Notes: generated from the letters alone by a model not told the origin. A stretch of 64,000 bases of DNA from Mytilus edulis (GCF_963676685.1 NC_092356.1:22803750-22867749); one strand, 5' to 3'. Counted from the stretch's first letter, positions 47,262-60,374 are shown. A program made the numbers and translations.

Positions 47262-47377
47262 AGCAGTGATATTTTGATACATTTATTACACAAGCATAAC
47301 AAGACACATATACACAGAAAAATTAGTAATACAGTTATCATAGTAAAAACCATAACAAGGTAATAACATTGAATCTG

Positions 47378-48855
47378 TTAGTTTACCTTCTCTTCGGAAA
47401 CAAGCTTTAGTCGTTTAAAATTATTATCGAAAGCATGCACACCACCGGATGTGATAGACCACGTGGCTGCAGAACGAGACGGGAACAATGGTGTCCGAGA
47501 TGAAGCTCTTTGTTTGGAGTTCATCTCCATACTGTCATATATTGGTCCAATTAACGAGAATATGACTGGCAGAACAAAAATTGTATGGAAAACATTTAAA
47601 ACGATAACCAACAAGACAATTTTGAAAAACGTTGTGTACATCTCGGACTGGGAAAAAAGTAGAATTACAATACTTATCAATGTAGAAATTGCAGAATTAA
47701 TAATCGAACCGCTTGTTTGTATGATAGCATCATTAACTTTACCCTGCCTGTCAAATCTTTGAGAATGTATAAAAGAGTTGCAGAAATAAGCAACGAAGCT
47801 AAATGAAAATCCTGTACATATTATGACGTAAACTGTTGTGCATAAATTTAGATTTATATTCCAGACTGACATCAGACTGAAGACTCCTACTATGATCGAT
47901 GCAACAGTAAAAATCAGAAACAAAATCAATATTGGATCGAATATCAATACAAAAGAAACTAATGCACATGCTGCGAAAGTGAGGCCAATTTGTAATATAG
48001 CTTTGGAAAGAACCGATTCGTTTTGTTCAAAATATACAAATTGAGTGCTAAACGGTAGGACATTAAGGGATGAGTTTCTTGCTATCATGTGCGATTCGTC
48101 AAACAGCAGCTGTTGGTCACTTGAACTTTTTAAATCAATCGTCATCACATAGAATCTTGAAAATATAACATGTGTTTTGTTACTGTCGAAAACAATGTCA
48201 TTTTTGAACATCGGATTTTTTTCAATAAATACATGTAGTTTCTCAATAAATTCGATCTCAGTAAAATTTTCGTTTGAGTACAAGTTATTAAATTCTTTAA
48301 GCCAATTGATTTCAAATTTGTTGTCAAACAAAATATGTGTTTTAGGAGATTTTAGCATATCATCTACCTTCAGGTGTACATCAGATTGGCTATAATCAAG
48401 GTTACCTTGTATATTAAACGATACAATTGTTGATATTCCAAAGTTCTCCTTTTCAAAATTGTTAATTTCATAAGAAACCGAATCTTGACGAAGCACATCG
48501 GTTAATTGAGATCCTACTCCAAGATTCGTTGTACCCCAGATAGAAAATGTAATATACCCTAAGTAAAGGACGAGAATAATAACCTTTACGGGTATGTTTA
48601 GTAAACCTTTGGGGAGTGTTTGAGCGGGAAGCATTTCGGCATAACTTAGAAGATCATCTGAATGTTCAGGTTCATGTCCGCTACAGCAGATTATTGTCAA
48701 TTTGTTTCTATAATGAGCCGTTTTCATCTGGTCAGCAGTATAGACAGTCTGACAGGTAATACAATGCATGCTACCCGCCACTCGTCTCTCGTGTAAAACT
48801 GCACATGCAAGTACAAAAGTCATTTGGTTGACAAAACATAGAAAAACTGCCGTGC
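47378..48855 (-). CDS. PTCHD-like exon 3
   Basis: TTTTCAG|GCACG to TAA at 47380-47378. It encodes TM6, a Cys-rich intracellular segment (MHCITCQTVY ... ICCSGHEPEH), TM7, the second extracellular loop and TM8-12. The short tail ends SEEKVN. Confidence 0.9.
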
Positions 48856-51102
48856 CTGAAAATAAAAAAAACCGTAAATATAAGGTTTTTAAACTTAACT
48901 GAAACAACAGACATAGTTTAACTCCGCCATATTATGTATATATCTGTTCAAAGCCATGAGTAGTTTTGTTGCTGTATGTCATATTTGTTTTTTCGTTCAT
49001 CATTTTGTACATACATCTGGCCGTTAGTTTCCTCGTCTGAACCCTTTTGCATTTGTCATTTTAAGCCTTTTATTGCTGACTATGCAGTAAGAGTTTTACT
49101 CTTTGTTGAAGGCAGAGTCGTAACCTAAAATTGCTAATTATATGTCTCTCACGAAAAGATGTTTCATTTGGAATCGTACCACATCTTTTTTTTAATTGTA
49201 TAACTGTTTGGTACTACAGTTCTTGTGTTAAATAAAATACGTAGATCGGCCTTCCTCTTTGATATAATTTTTATCCAAATGGTTGATAATTAAAAAAAAG
49301 AAGAAAAAAAAAAGAATATGCGATTGAAAAATAATGATTTATAATATTACCTGTGAAAAAACAAAAACTTCGAATGACTGTCAAATCTGTCATCAATGCA
49401 CCTACTAACAAAGCTGTAATATCTGTCAGAGAAGAAATAGTAATGGAGACCCCGGTATCTCCCATTGCACTGCCGATTCTTTCCTCTACTGTACCTTTTA
49501 CAGAAGCTCGGTTAAGTCCAGAAAGGAGAACAAACATGTTGTATAGTCCGATACCTACGATGACAAAATATACATAAGAAAAGATTAGAGCCTATAATTC
49601 GGTGGTTGTCGTTTGATGTGTTTTATCATTTAATTTTTCCATTTGATTAGGGACTTTTCCGTTTGAATTTTCCTCGAAGTTCAGTATTTTTGTAATTTTA
49701 CTTTTTGCCATTGGTTGCTTCCTTTTTTATATTTTGTAATGATGGTTTTCTTGTTTAAATTTGTTTACACTTTGTCATTCAAGGGGCTTTTCTAGCTTGC
49801 TATACAGTTTTGGTTTTGTTAATTGTTGATGTCAATACTGTGTTCAATGGTGTTTACCCATACGTAATTTGTCTCTAGTTGATAGGCAGTCATACCACAT
49901 TTTATTTTTTAATTATATGTTTTCCCTTAAAGAAACAAGGAATTTTCCGTAATATTTGTTTTTTTTTTGTCTTTCCGAAATAACCTAAAACATGTGATGC
50001 ACATGTTTAAATTACACGTATAGTCATTCCTTATAATTGAATTCTAAATTCCATTTTTAAGGAGTAAATAAAAAAAAAGCCGTTTTAGAACCTTTAATTT
50101 ATAATTCTTACCAAGGATTATAAAAGGCATAATACTGCACATGTTTACATACTCCACTCCTATAACAGCACATAAACCAAATGCACCAATTATGGAGATG
50201 ACAGTTGAAAGAACACCCGCGATTCCAAGTAGACCTCGTTGAGTTAAACAATTCCCGCTGACAGTAGCCACAAATGAAAACGCCACAATCGCAAGAAATA
50301 CCACGACATAGAATGGTGGATCCCACATGGTATTTCTACTAATATCAGTTGCCATTGTTTCGGAGTTAGATACTATCAATTTAATTGTACTGTTCTTAAA
50401 CTGATTTAGTTCATAAACAAATTGTTTCGACCATTGAACTGATAAAGCCTTGTTTATTGCCGTGTCCTGTTTCAAATAGTATGTCATACGAAGCGATCCT
50501 GCTGATTTAAGTACTCCATTTCGAACTGTAACTTTTCCAAATTGTTGATTACTCATGTAGATATCCCCTTTCTGATCTTTAAAGTATGGATACGTTATGT
50601 TATTTGCCTCAAAATCATCCCAGAAATAGTCCTCAAGATACCATGAACCTTGGATGAAACATTTGCCATTGTTTTTGACACACAAATCTTTAATAGTATG
50701 AATTTTCATATCTGATGACTTGACTTTTATGTTCAAAGCTGTTTTATGGAATGTTGATATTTCTTTTTTGTAACTCTTTTGAATAATATTGTCATCCACG
50801 CTGAACACCACATCTCCATATATTTCATCACCATTTAGCTGATGATAAAACACATTATCAAAATCGATATTAGTTAAGAAGGATTTTACTTTCTGTGCAT
50901 CCATATTTGCCTGACTATTACGCGGAAGATAAGATGTATTATAATCATCTAGCTCTTGCATCCATTTGATATTTATTCCCAAAATGGTATTCAGAAGTAC
51001 TGATAAAATAATCGTAGGTATTGGATTTCTGCTAATGACCTTTCCATAGTTACTATACAGGTTTCCAATTCGTCTTCCAGCTTTTAGGTAACAACAGTTC
51101 AT
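47378..51102 (-). CDS. Patched domain-containing (PTCHD-like, RND family) membrane protein, 3 coding exons, 890 aa
   Basis: Exons: 51102-50112, 49554-49351, 48855-47378. All junctions are GT-AG in phase 1 and total 2673 nt. TM1 is near residues 26-46 (PIPTIILSVLLNTILGINI), followed by a large extracellular loop to about 265. A sterol-sensing-type five-helix block follows (VVVFLAIVAFSFV; GLLGIAGVLSTVISIIGAFG; MPFIILGIGLYNMF; SITISSLTDITALLVGALM; FCFFTGTAVFLCFVNQMTF). TM7 is near 488-508, then a second extracellular loop, and TM8-12 near 683-836. Length and layout fit PTCHD3/PTR-type proteins, which belong to the patched/NPC1 group. In TM4 the usual acidic pair after GIGx is Tyr335-Asn336, and in TM10 the GFSxD motif reads GFSFS (Ser751), so the ion-relay acids of transporters in this family are missing. 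Substrate unknown. Confidence 0.9.
48908..49350 (-). other. PTCHD-like intron 2 with a family 2 repeat
   Basis: Family 2 copy at 49005-49195. The intron itself runs 48856-49350. Confidence 0.7.
49351..49554 (-). CDS. PTCHD-like exon 2
   Basis: ATCGTAG|GTATC to ACAG|GTAATA. It encodes IGLYNMFVLLSGLNRASVKG and EERIGSAMGDTGVSITISSL, the conserved patched-domain core, through CFFTG. Confidence 0.9.
49555..50111 (-). other. PTCHD-like intron 1 with family 3 and family 2 repeats
   Basis: A family 3 copy (49590-49720) is followed directly by a family 2 copy (49735-49905), both in + orientation. Confidence 0.7.
50112..51102 (-). CDS. PTCHD-like exon 1
   Basis: The ATG at 51102 lies one base after an acceptor-like TTTTTTTTCAG, so a 5' UTR exon should exist upstream. 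The exon covers TM1, the first extracellular loop and TM2-TM4 and ends ATCCTTG|GTAAGA. Confidence 0.88.
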
Positions 51103-51159
51103 TCTGAAAAAAAAATTATGATAAAATTCTTAGGTTAATACAATGTTCTAATCGGCATT

Positions 51160-51290
51160 AAGAAGAACCGATAAAATAATCACAGGTATTTGTTACTATA
51201 CATGTTTTTAATTCGTCATTTCGCTTTTAGGTAACAACAGTTCATTCTTAAAAAAAATTCTTATTAATAAGATAGTACTATGTACTAATG
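51160..51290 (-). pseudogene. Partial, damaged copy of the PTCHD-like exon 1 start
   Basis: AAGAACCGATAAAATAATCA, then TTTTAGGTAACAACAGTTCA + TTCTTAAAAAAAATTC, closely match 50995-51125 of the real gene (AAGTACTGATAAAATAATCG ... TTTTAGGTAACAACAGTTCA), with a shortened middle. It is a local tandem duplication covering the acceptor and start codon region, and cannot encode the same peptide for more than a few residues. Confidence 0.75.
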
Positions 51291-51464
51291 TGAGAAGAAC
51301 AAGAAGACAGAGACTAGATTTAAAATTTCCAAATGAAAGTTCAACAAAAAGTCTTATTTGTACATCCTTTAAACATTAGACGATTGTTCGAATGGCGGTG
51401 TGCACCCATTATAAATGGTGTAGAGAGTGGACATCTATCTCAAATCGTCATCATAATAAATAAA

Positions 51465-51775
51465 AGCAACAGTAGTGTACCGATGTTTAAATTTCGAGAG
51501 ACTGTCAGACAAAAATATAATTAGATAGAACAAAAAAGGATCGTTTCAGGTTCAACCCACCATGTTATTTTCTTAAAATGTCCCGTACCCAGTCATGAAA
51601 ATTGCCATTGTTATACCATAGTTCGTGTCTGTGTGTGTTACATTTTAATGCTGTGTTGCTGTTGTGACGTAGTTCTCTTATATTTGATGCATTTCCCTCA
51701 GCTTAAGTAACCCGGATTTGTTTTTTTCTCAATCGATTTTACTACCGTTGCCTTTATTATTCAAACAGTATTAAG
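51465..51775. repeat. Two family 1 repeat pieces head to head
   Basis: A short + strand start (AAAAGCAACAGTAGTGTACC) is followed by a long minus-strand copy (GGTTCAACCCACCATGTTAT ... CTACCGTTGCCTTTATTATT). Confidence 0.75.
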
Positions 51776-52317
51776 GAAAACAAGTAATGTTAAAACTGAT
51801 TTTTGTTGGGCTAAACAGATGCGAATACCGGAGACAAACTAGGACAATTTGTCAAACTCAGATATCAATACTTTGTTGGCCTTGACCTGTTTCTACTCTT
51901 TGGTCGGGTCTTTGACACATTCGACATTTTCATTCTTAATTTTATTTGGGTAGGAAGAGACATATTGTACTTAGTATAACTCTACTTCTAAAAACGCTAA
52001 AATCAGTTGTATTAATAGATCAATTGAACGACTGGAAAACATCTGTCATATTCCTGACAAAGTAAAATACTGTTGCCTCATATATATTTTTTTTGTTATT
52101 TATTTATTCTGAAAATGTATTAAATACACCCATTCTGTTGAGTTTTCTCCAATGTATGTTATTTGTTCTTTTCGTGTAGGACGACTTTGTGAAAATTTAC
52201 GAAGTTTCGTTTGAAACTGATTGTACTGTATATCTAGTGATTTATGGTCTACAAAAGTAGACTAAATTCAGATTTCTCACACTTATTGACCATGTATCAG
52301 GATTTCCTTTTTTAAAT
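51776..52317. other. Intergenic, no gene recognised
   Basis: AT-rich, nothing supported. Confidence 0.5.
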
Positions 52318-52510
52318 AGTTATCAAAAGTACCAGGATTATAATTTTATACGCCAAACGCGCGTTTCGTCTACATAAGACTCATCAGTGACGCTCAGATC
52401 AAAATAGTGAAAAAGCCAAACAAATACAAAGTTGAAGAGCATTGAGGACCAAAATTCCAAAAGGTTGTGCCAAATACGGCTAAGGTAATCTATTCCTGGG
52501 GTAAAAACAT
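52318..52510 (+). repeat. Dispersed repeat with CGCGTTTCGTCTACATAA
   Basis: Close relative of 43655-43865; landmarks ACTCATCAGTGACGCTCAGA and GTTGAAGAGCATTGAGG. Confidence 0.85.
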
Positions 52511-52729
52511 AAGAACGGCATAACTTACATTTGACTATTTACATTTGATGCTCCAAATAGAAGAAAAGATTTAATTAAAATTAACCATAAACTAATAAAT
52601 GAATCTTAAACGGTCATTTTGGTGTGATAAATCAGGCTATCATGTATACTCTTTCAGTCAATTTTGAGGTAATTGAAAACAACTCAGGCGATTCGCTAGA
52701 ATCTATTTAGTACTATGAAGTATTCCGTC

Positions 52730-52860
52730 ATTATGTTATTGTTCTATTATGATCATGTCATTATGTTATTGTTCTATTATATGTCATTATGTTATTGTTC
52801 TATTATATGTCATTATGTTATTGTTCTATTATATGTCATCATGTTATTGTTCTATTATAA
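52730..52860. repeat. Tandem repeat, about 5 copies of a 26-27-bp unit
   Basis: ATGTCATTATGTTATTGTTC + TATTAT repeated. The 80-codon frame here is a repeat artefact. Confidence 0.9.
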
Positions 52861-53194
52861 ATTTGAAAATACTTTGAAGGACAAACGACAAAATTATTTT
52901 ACTCGCGTAGTGGTATTACCCATATGTGATTTCTTAAAAATTCTAAAAAACTTCTGAAATTAATTCTAACATAACTTTTAATTTTTAACCCTGAATACCA
53001 CCATTCCTAATGTGATTTTTTTTTATCTAAAATACATTGAACGACAAAATTTCTTCCTATGTGACGTTTGCATTTTCTGACATCAGATAAGCGAAGCAGT
53101 GAATGTGTATTTTAATTTGATAGTTGCTTGTGTGCTTTTATGTAAATGTTTGTTTGTTTTGAGATTGTAACACAGTGATGAATGCTGTACCCAT

Positions 53195-53465
53195 ATTGTG
53201 ACTATTTTTCCTATCATATGTCTGTTTTGTTCACGCATCGTTGTAAATATAACGGAATTTGATGCGGCTGTCATACAAGTGAGAGGTTTAGCGTTATTAA
53301 ACCAGGTTCAATTCACCATTATCTACATTTGAAAGTGCCTGTACCAAGTCAGGAATATGACAGCTGTTGTCCATTCGTTTGATGTGTTTTGTCATTTGAT
53401 TTTTTCAATTGATTAGGGACTTTCCGTTTTGAATTTTCCTCGCAGTTCAGTTTTGTTTGTGATTT
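53195..53465 (+). repeat. Dispersed repeat family 3, long form
   Basis: Starts near CACGCATCGTTGTAAATATA and runs through ACCAAGTCAGGAATATGACA to GGGACTTTCCGTTTTGAATT. Long copies also at 55740-56020 and 56270-56470. Confidence 0.85.
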
Positions 53466-54833
53466 GTTCCCCCACAGTTCAGTATAATGTTTATGTGTAC
53501 AAGTTAATTACAACAACTGAACAGTCTGGACATAGACTGAATATTCATTATATGTTAAAAATTGACTGCAAATGGATTGTCTGCAGAGTACTGAATTTAC
53601 AGCAATGAATAAGTCTGAAAATGTCCTGAAAAAATGAAAATTTCAAAACAGAAGGTCCCTTATCAATTGGCGAAATTAAAAACTCAAACACAGAAAACGA
53701 ATGGAAAACAATTGACATTTTCCTTATGTAAACACTGTTGGGTTAAAACCAAATTTTATAGCTAGTTACATGAAAGACTGAAATGTCTTAATCATTTCTT
53801 GTGCAGTCTTTCAAGAGCTGCTGAGATCAAAATGACCGTTTAAGATAAAACAAAAATTATTATGTAGTCATAATGTTCAACTATTTTCCCGTCACTTTTA
53901 TACGTGATTTTGTTATTATTAATTGCAACGTATGTCAATTGGTACGGGCTAAAACTATATGTTGGTTAAAATATTCATTGTTTAGAAATAAGGTGTTTAT
54001 GTCCCCAATCTGGGTGATATTTATGAGAAAGATTAGCAAGTCCGTGACAAATCTTATTACTTATATAAATATAAGACAAGGTTGACATGTACTTCATGAA
54101 CATGACACATCAAAAACCATGTTTATTTTGTCAAGATTGTGAAAACTATTTTTTGTTAGACTACAAGATTGGTGGTATTAAGTTGAGCTTTTGTACAAAA
54201 AATTCCCCATGAATAGAATACATCGAACACTTTTTGAACAATTTTTTGTAAAGCGATAACAAAAACGCAAATTTAAGATATACCAGTACATAAGTCGTCA
54301 AGAAATTCCTGGATTGCTTGGTTTATTGAAACACTTCGCTAACTTTAATAATTAAAAAAAATAACGTCTCAATTAATAAATTTTCAAAGTATAATATGTC
54401 AAAATTAATAGATAAACGGTCGCAAAACAATTGTTAGAATATAGCGCTAGATAATATCATCATAGATACCAGCCTTAAGATTGTGTACATCAGATGCATT
54501 GCTTCGACATATCAGGTTCGCTCGAATGAAAACAGTTTAAAAAAGCCAAAGACCATCATAAGTTGAAGAGCATTGAAGATCCGAAAATTACTCTTTATGC
54601 AAATGAACCTATATGCGCAAATTTTAGTCAAGAAAAAATATTCAATCACCTTAATTTTAATCACCTATTTTATAAAAAGTAAATACATATATTTGAATGA
54701 GTATGTTGCTAACAACCTAAAATTGCCCCATAAGAGAAAACACTATATAATTTTATGCACTTTCAAAAATATAACATCTCATCTTCAATCAGTCAATGAA
54801 TGACTAAATGTAGTATCGTACGGATTGATATTC
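53466..54833. other. Intergenic, one partial repeat
   Basis: A partial copy of the 43655-type repeat lies at 54460-54595. No gene seen. Confidence 0.5.
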
Positions 54834-55330
54834 AGAATATTCATTTATAAAAGTTAATTTGCGATACTTTTATAATAATTATGAAAGATTTTTGTAATAA
54901 AAGTAAAATATAATGTTAAATTACTCCCCATGTTGCATCCAATGTTTAATATTGGACAAGTTTTCAATGTTGCATGTGCAAAGAATTCAAAATTTATACT
55001 TTTATATAAGTGAATTTTCGGAACACTTATATAAAATAATGTGAGATACCTTTACAATATGAAAGATTTTGGAAATAAAAGTAAAATATAGTTCTAAATG
55101 ACCCCCACGTTGCATCCAATGTTTAATATTGAACAAGTTTTCCATGTTGCATGTGCAATGAATTCAAAATTTGTATTTTTATATAAGTGAATTTTCGGAA
55201 CATTTATATATAATAACGTGCAATATCTTTACATTATGGAAGATTTTGGTAATAAAAGTAAAATATAACGTAAAATTACACGTTGCATCCAATATTTATA
55301 TTTTTATATAAGTGAATTTTCGGAACACTT
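54834..55330. repeat. Tandem repeat, three copies of a ~177-bp unit
   Basis: Units share TGAATTTTCGGAACACTTAT, AAAGATTTTGGTAATAAAAG and GTTGCATCCAATGTTTAATA. The first is the most diverged and the last has an internal deletion of about 50 bases. Confidence 0.85.
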
Positions 55331-58300
55331 TTATAACTATTCGTTCACGTTTTCAATGCAAAATAAATCTTACGAAACTAAATCTTACGAAACATTATGC
55401 GGTCAAATAAAAACTATGACATGATGCTACCTCATTGTAATGATAAATAACTCGGTGCACGTAAAAAAAACGTGGTTCAAGAAAAAAACCATTAACCCGA
55501 TTATAAAAGTTATACAATTATCAATTTGCATTATGGAAATTGTGCCACGTTTAAAAATATAAAAAATTGTATAATTAAAATCATAACCGCGACGAGACGG
55601 AAATAAAAATAGAATTTACATAAATGATAGGTGTCTATAACCTTGAAGTCATCTGTTTGTGTTTGTAGATAGAAGTTTTTGTTTTCTGTTCCTTTTAAAA
55701 TTGTTATACAATGTACGATGATGACTGATGAACCCATATTTTGACTATTTTATGTATTGTGTCTGTTAACGAATCATTGTAAATATAACGGAATTTGATG
55801 AGACTGTCATCAAAGTGAAAGGGTTAGCGCCATAAAACCAGGTTTAATCCACCATTTTCTACATTTGAAAATGCCTGTACCAAGTCAGGAATATGACAGT
55901 TCTTGTCCATTCGTTTTTTGATGCGTTTTTTTATTTGATTTTGCAATGTGATTATGGACTCTCCGAATTGATTTTCCACTAAGTTCAGTATTTTTGTGAT
56001 TTTAATTTTTAAACAGTAAATCATCTTAAAGTCGCTTTCAGATGCGATATTATACAAGGTTCTTGATAAAGGGGGAGGAGCTTCATGTGTGAATTGTGTA
56101 ATTCGTTTTGCCCATTTTTTTTTATATCAAATCATAGCATATTTTGTTTTTACTTCTATTTGCTGTTGGCATTTTTTTTTATTTTCTATTGTTTTCCATT
56201 TATTCTCTATTTTCTTTTTTTCCATTGGTATCTATTAATTTTGATAACCCTAAGTTTGACATGTTTACCTATCATGTCTGTTTGTTTTGTTCACGCATCG
56301 TTGTCAATATAATGGAATTTGATGCGACTGTCATACAAGTGAGAGGTTTAGCTAGCTAGAAAATGCCTATACCAAGTCAGGCTTACGACAGTTGTTATCC
56401 ATACGTTTGATGTGTTTGTGCTTTAGATTTTGTAAAGTTCAGTATTTTTGTAATTTTACTTTTATCTAGCACATTTTGAGAAAATGACATTTTGTCAGTA
56501 CATGTTTCAAATCACACTGAACAGCGTTATGTGCATGCATTTGTGTAGATATTTGGTGCGTTTTAAAAAAACCATTTGTGATATCAAATAATATTTACTT
56601 GACACTGTTACATAAAAAACCGGTTCCTTATTATATATTTCCCCATATATTAATTCTGATACCAATTGAAAATAAAACTTTGAACTGTTGTACGTACGAA
56701 TAGCATTTCTAGATAATAATGTACTGAAAGAGCTCAAAATCATGAATTTGAAGACCAATTATAAATTGTATTGTATTACGAGTGGACCTTACATTATTAG
56801 CCAAATCTACACTCGGGACTTTTTGGTTCAGGGAGTCGGAACTTTTGTTTCCAATAATTTTACTGAATGTTTAAAGCTATGTAATAAATTAGGCATGTTC
56901 CGATGACCTAACTACTGATCAAACGTAGTATCCGGGGCAAGCTATTTTACAACAGAAACACACGACGAGTGCCACATGTGGAGAAGGATCTACATACCCA
57001 TCCGGAGCACCTGAGATTACCTCCAAGTTTTTTAGATTCAAATTCATCAGGAAGTCGATCATAAAGGAGTCGGTTCAGTAAGACCCCTTTTTGGCCCCAA
57101 AATATAGCAGTTTAAGAAAATTGTAAAAATGTAATCTTTAAGCTATATTTTGGAAAGTAAAATGCTTCTGCTTCATAAATATGAGCTGTTTTTGACAATA
57201 CAATGCACAAAAATCGCGTTCTAGCATCATTAAGCCATGATAAATTACTGAAATCTTCAAAATTTTTGCATTTTGGTTAATTTTTAGACGGTTTCCGTCT
57301 AAAATGAAAGTGGCCGCATTCGTGTTCATTCATAATATTGAAAGGTAAGTTGTATTTGATGATGATACAAAACATATATAAAGGTTGAGGATAAACACGG
57401 ATACGGTTCCGGTCAAACGTATGCAATTTAGAAAATATCAAATATACCAAGAACTTTAGTTGTCAGACAAACGGATGAGTGCAAATGAACAGTTTTATCA
57501 ATTACACAATTAATTTACCTTATATACAAAATAATGAATTAAAAAAAAACTAGTTTAAAAATAACATTATATAAAATAAAAATAAAAATAAATAGATGTT
57601 AGCAGTACTTACTTTTCTTTCTTCTTTCAGTTTTTTCAAATCAATTCTCTTCCAGGACCCGACAATTTTAAGTTTTTCTTCGATTATAAATAGGCTGAAG
57701 ATGAAAATAAGGAAGACACCTAATTGAATGTCGTCGACTTTTATTGACTGAACTTTAATTTTTGTGATCAGGTATTAAATAGACTGAAAAGTATTTGAAT
57801 AGATTTAAAATTTTACCCCAGGTATCTGAACCTTTCATTTTCCACTACTGACTTTGAGTAAAGTCTACCTATGTGGATTTGCATTTTCTCTTTAGGTCCC
57901 TTTAGGTTATATAGCTTTTTTTGTATTCAAATTCTCAACCATCCTTGGTATTAATTTTTTTGGGGTTTATGCTTTTCTTAAAATGGTAAATACAGAAAAT
58001 CACGTAGGAGGTATAGACTTAGAAAGATTTATTTTAATTAAGATAATCAATTAAGTATTTATAAACATGAAAATAGTGCAAACAGTATGTTAATAAAATT
58101 AAAAAAAAAAAAACACAAAAAAAAACACAAAAAAAATCCCCCAAAAAACAGCACAAATATAATTATTTTGTGAACTTTATTGTTTTCAGTTTATCTGTCA
58201 CGTCTAGTCTGTGTTTGTTTTATAGATATTTTCTGTTTTGTATATCTGACGAGTTAGGCATTTTAAACTGATTTTTATAGTTTGTACTGTTATATTACTT

Positions 58301-59078
58301 TCTCGTATTAGGGTGACAGTCAAACAAGTTTAATCCCACCATATTCTATATGTTCTAGTTCCAGTTCAAAGTATGGAGCTTTTCATTGAGTGGTTGTCGG
58401 TTCGTTTGGTGTTATTTTACTGTTTCTCATATTCGTTTTTCTTTGATTGTTTATTATAATTTGTGTTTGTATTGGGCCGTTACATCAGTTTCCGCTGGAA
58501 GCAGAACGTTGGCGCATTTAATCAACGCCTCATTCTAGTTACATGCAGTTCTGTGATTGTCGTTGTTTCATTTCTGTCATAATTGTTTTTGGTTAATTGT
58601 TTTGTTACAAATTATGCCGTTAGTTTTTCTCAATTGAATTATTTTATATTTTTTGTCGGGGCCTTTTATATCCTACTAGGTAAATGTTTTTCTGTTTTGT
58701 TTAAGGGCGTATTGTGGCTTATAATTGGAACTTTGGTGAACTGTGGTATCATAAGGAGTCATACCACAATCATACCACATCACCTTATATTTTTATAGAA
58801 CAGATAGTACACATATTTCTTCTTTTAAACTCTTGTCTAATTAGTTTTGTAAATTTTAAACATCCGGAAGGCTTTCCTTGACTCATCATCAATAACTCTA
58901 AATGGCGAATGTTTGAATAAAAGGCAAGGATGTATGTGACCCGAAGCAGCTGCAGAGCTATATGACTACATAAGACATTTAATATCAAATCTGTTCCTAT
59001 TTCGGAGTATTAAATTGTAAGTCTGGTACCTATGATAACTATTATCATGTCGAAATATACTATTGTATTGTTTTATTA
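55331..59078. other. Intergenic, repeats only
   Basis: Contains two long family 3 copies (55740-56020, 56270-56470), a 41195-type repeat piece (56965-57035) and a family 2 copy (58600-58800). No coding potential with a recognisable domain. Confidence 0.55.
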
Positions 59079-60280
59079 GGTCTTTCCACTTTTCTGTGGA
59101 AAGACCTATTGTTTTTCTTCTGATTATTTTTTTTTTTTTCTTCCGCCTAATTTTGTTCTTGCGATAAACATTTGTTTCGCAATATGTCGCTTAGATATTT
59201 TGTATATGATATGGAACAGTTTATGCGCTTTTGAAATTTACCCTGCGTAAACAAATACTTTTCTTTGTAGGAGTTATCTCCCCAAACACTGTTTTCCTTG
59301 TTATCGCATCTCCTTCGCAACCGTAAAAGATTATGACAAATTTATTTTACAAAATTGCTCGTTATATCCTTCGCATGATTTGTCCTATTTTGACCGAAGC
59401 AATATGACCGCTCCATATGAGAGTTATTTCCCCTTATGCATCTGATATAAGTGATATGAATTTCTATCTTATAAATCATAAGTGATAGAGACCTAGGATC
59501 TTTTGATTTGAGGTCCTTGGTCCCAAAAAATGAAAATTAGGTCAAGGTCAAAGGTCAAGGTCATATTCTAATATTTGAATTTGGCTTATTTTCACTTATA
59601 TCCAAAGACTGTATAAGATATCAACAAATTATTTTTACTAAATTGTTAGTTGCGACATGTCGTAAGATGTAAATTTTGATTGCAAGCGTACGTTGAATGT
59701 AAAAGGGAGTTTTCTCCCCTCTTGTATTTAAAAATACGCGTTTGGTGATATAACTCATTAACTAAATATAATTAAGACCTATGGTCTTTTGATTTGAGGT
59801 CCTTGGTTTATGACCTTGAAATTGATCTCAAGGTCATAGCTTAATTTGACGTTCTAGATTTTGACCTTTGCTTTTATTCTATATGTATACATGATAAAGA
59901 TATACAACTTTTAGAAAAAGGTATCAAACCATTTAACCTTGAACAAACCCAACCGGAAGTGACTTTTTGTAAACCGGAAGTAGCTATTTTTTTTGTACTT
60001 TATTAATATAAAAGTATATAGAACCAGATATTTTTGGAATCAGTGTCAAGTAAATATTCAAATATAATCGGAAGTAACATTTTTCAAACCGGAAGTAACA
60101 AATTATCTCCCTTATTTAAAAAAAATGTATGGAAACAATATATTTTTGGAATCAGCTTACTAGGAGCTATCATTTGACGATTGAAATGACATTTTAAACT
60201 TAGTTTCACAACTTTTCATATCAAAATACATTGTTTTGATGGAAAGACCTTCAATTGTTCTCTGAACAATTGGTTTTTAA
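59079..60280. mobile_element. ~1.2-kb non-coding element with hairpin ends and nuclear-receptor half-sites
   Basis: The left end is a perfect-looking hairpin (GGTCTTTCCACTTTTCTGTG + GAAAGACC). The right end has GGAAAGACCTTCAATTGTTC + TCTGAACAATTGG, which repeats the GGAAAGACC word and forms a second hairpin. The inside repeats CTTTTGATTTGAGGTCCTTG twice, AACCGGAAGT four times, and AGGTCA half-sites. No ORF, so this is a non-autonomous element. Confidence 0.65.
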
Positions 60281-60374
60281 TTATACATGTATTTGTGAAC
60301 TTATCTGTCCTGCATTTATTTGTACTGTAATCCTGTCATGTAAAGTTTTCCTTTTAGTGTTATATTTAACATTG

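Noticed and set aside
50108..50326. Minus-strand 72-codon frame inside the PTCHD-like exon 1
   Set aside because: Frame-shifted shadow of the membrane protein.
52715..52957. 80-codon frame rich in Tyr and Ile
   Set aside because: It translates the 26-27-bp tandem repeat at 52730-52860.
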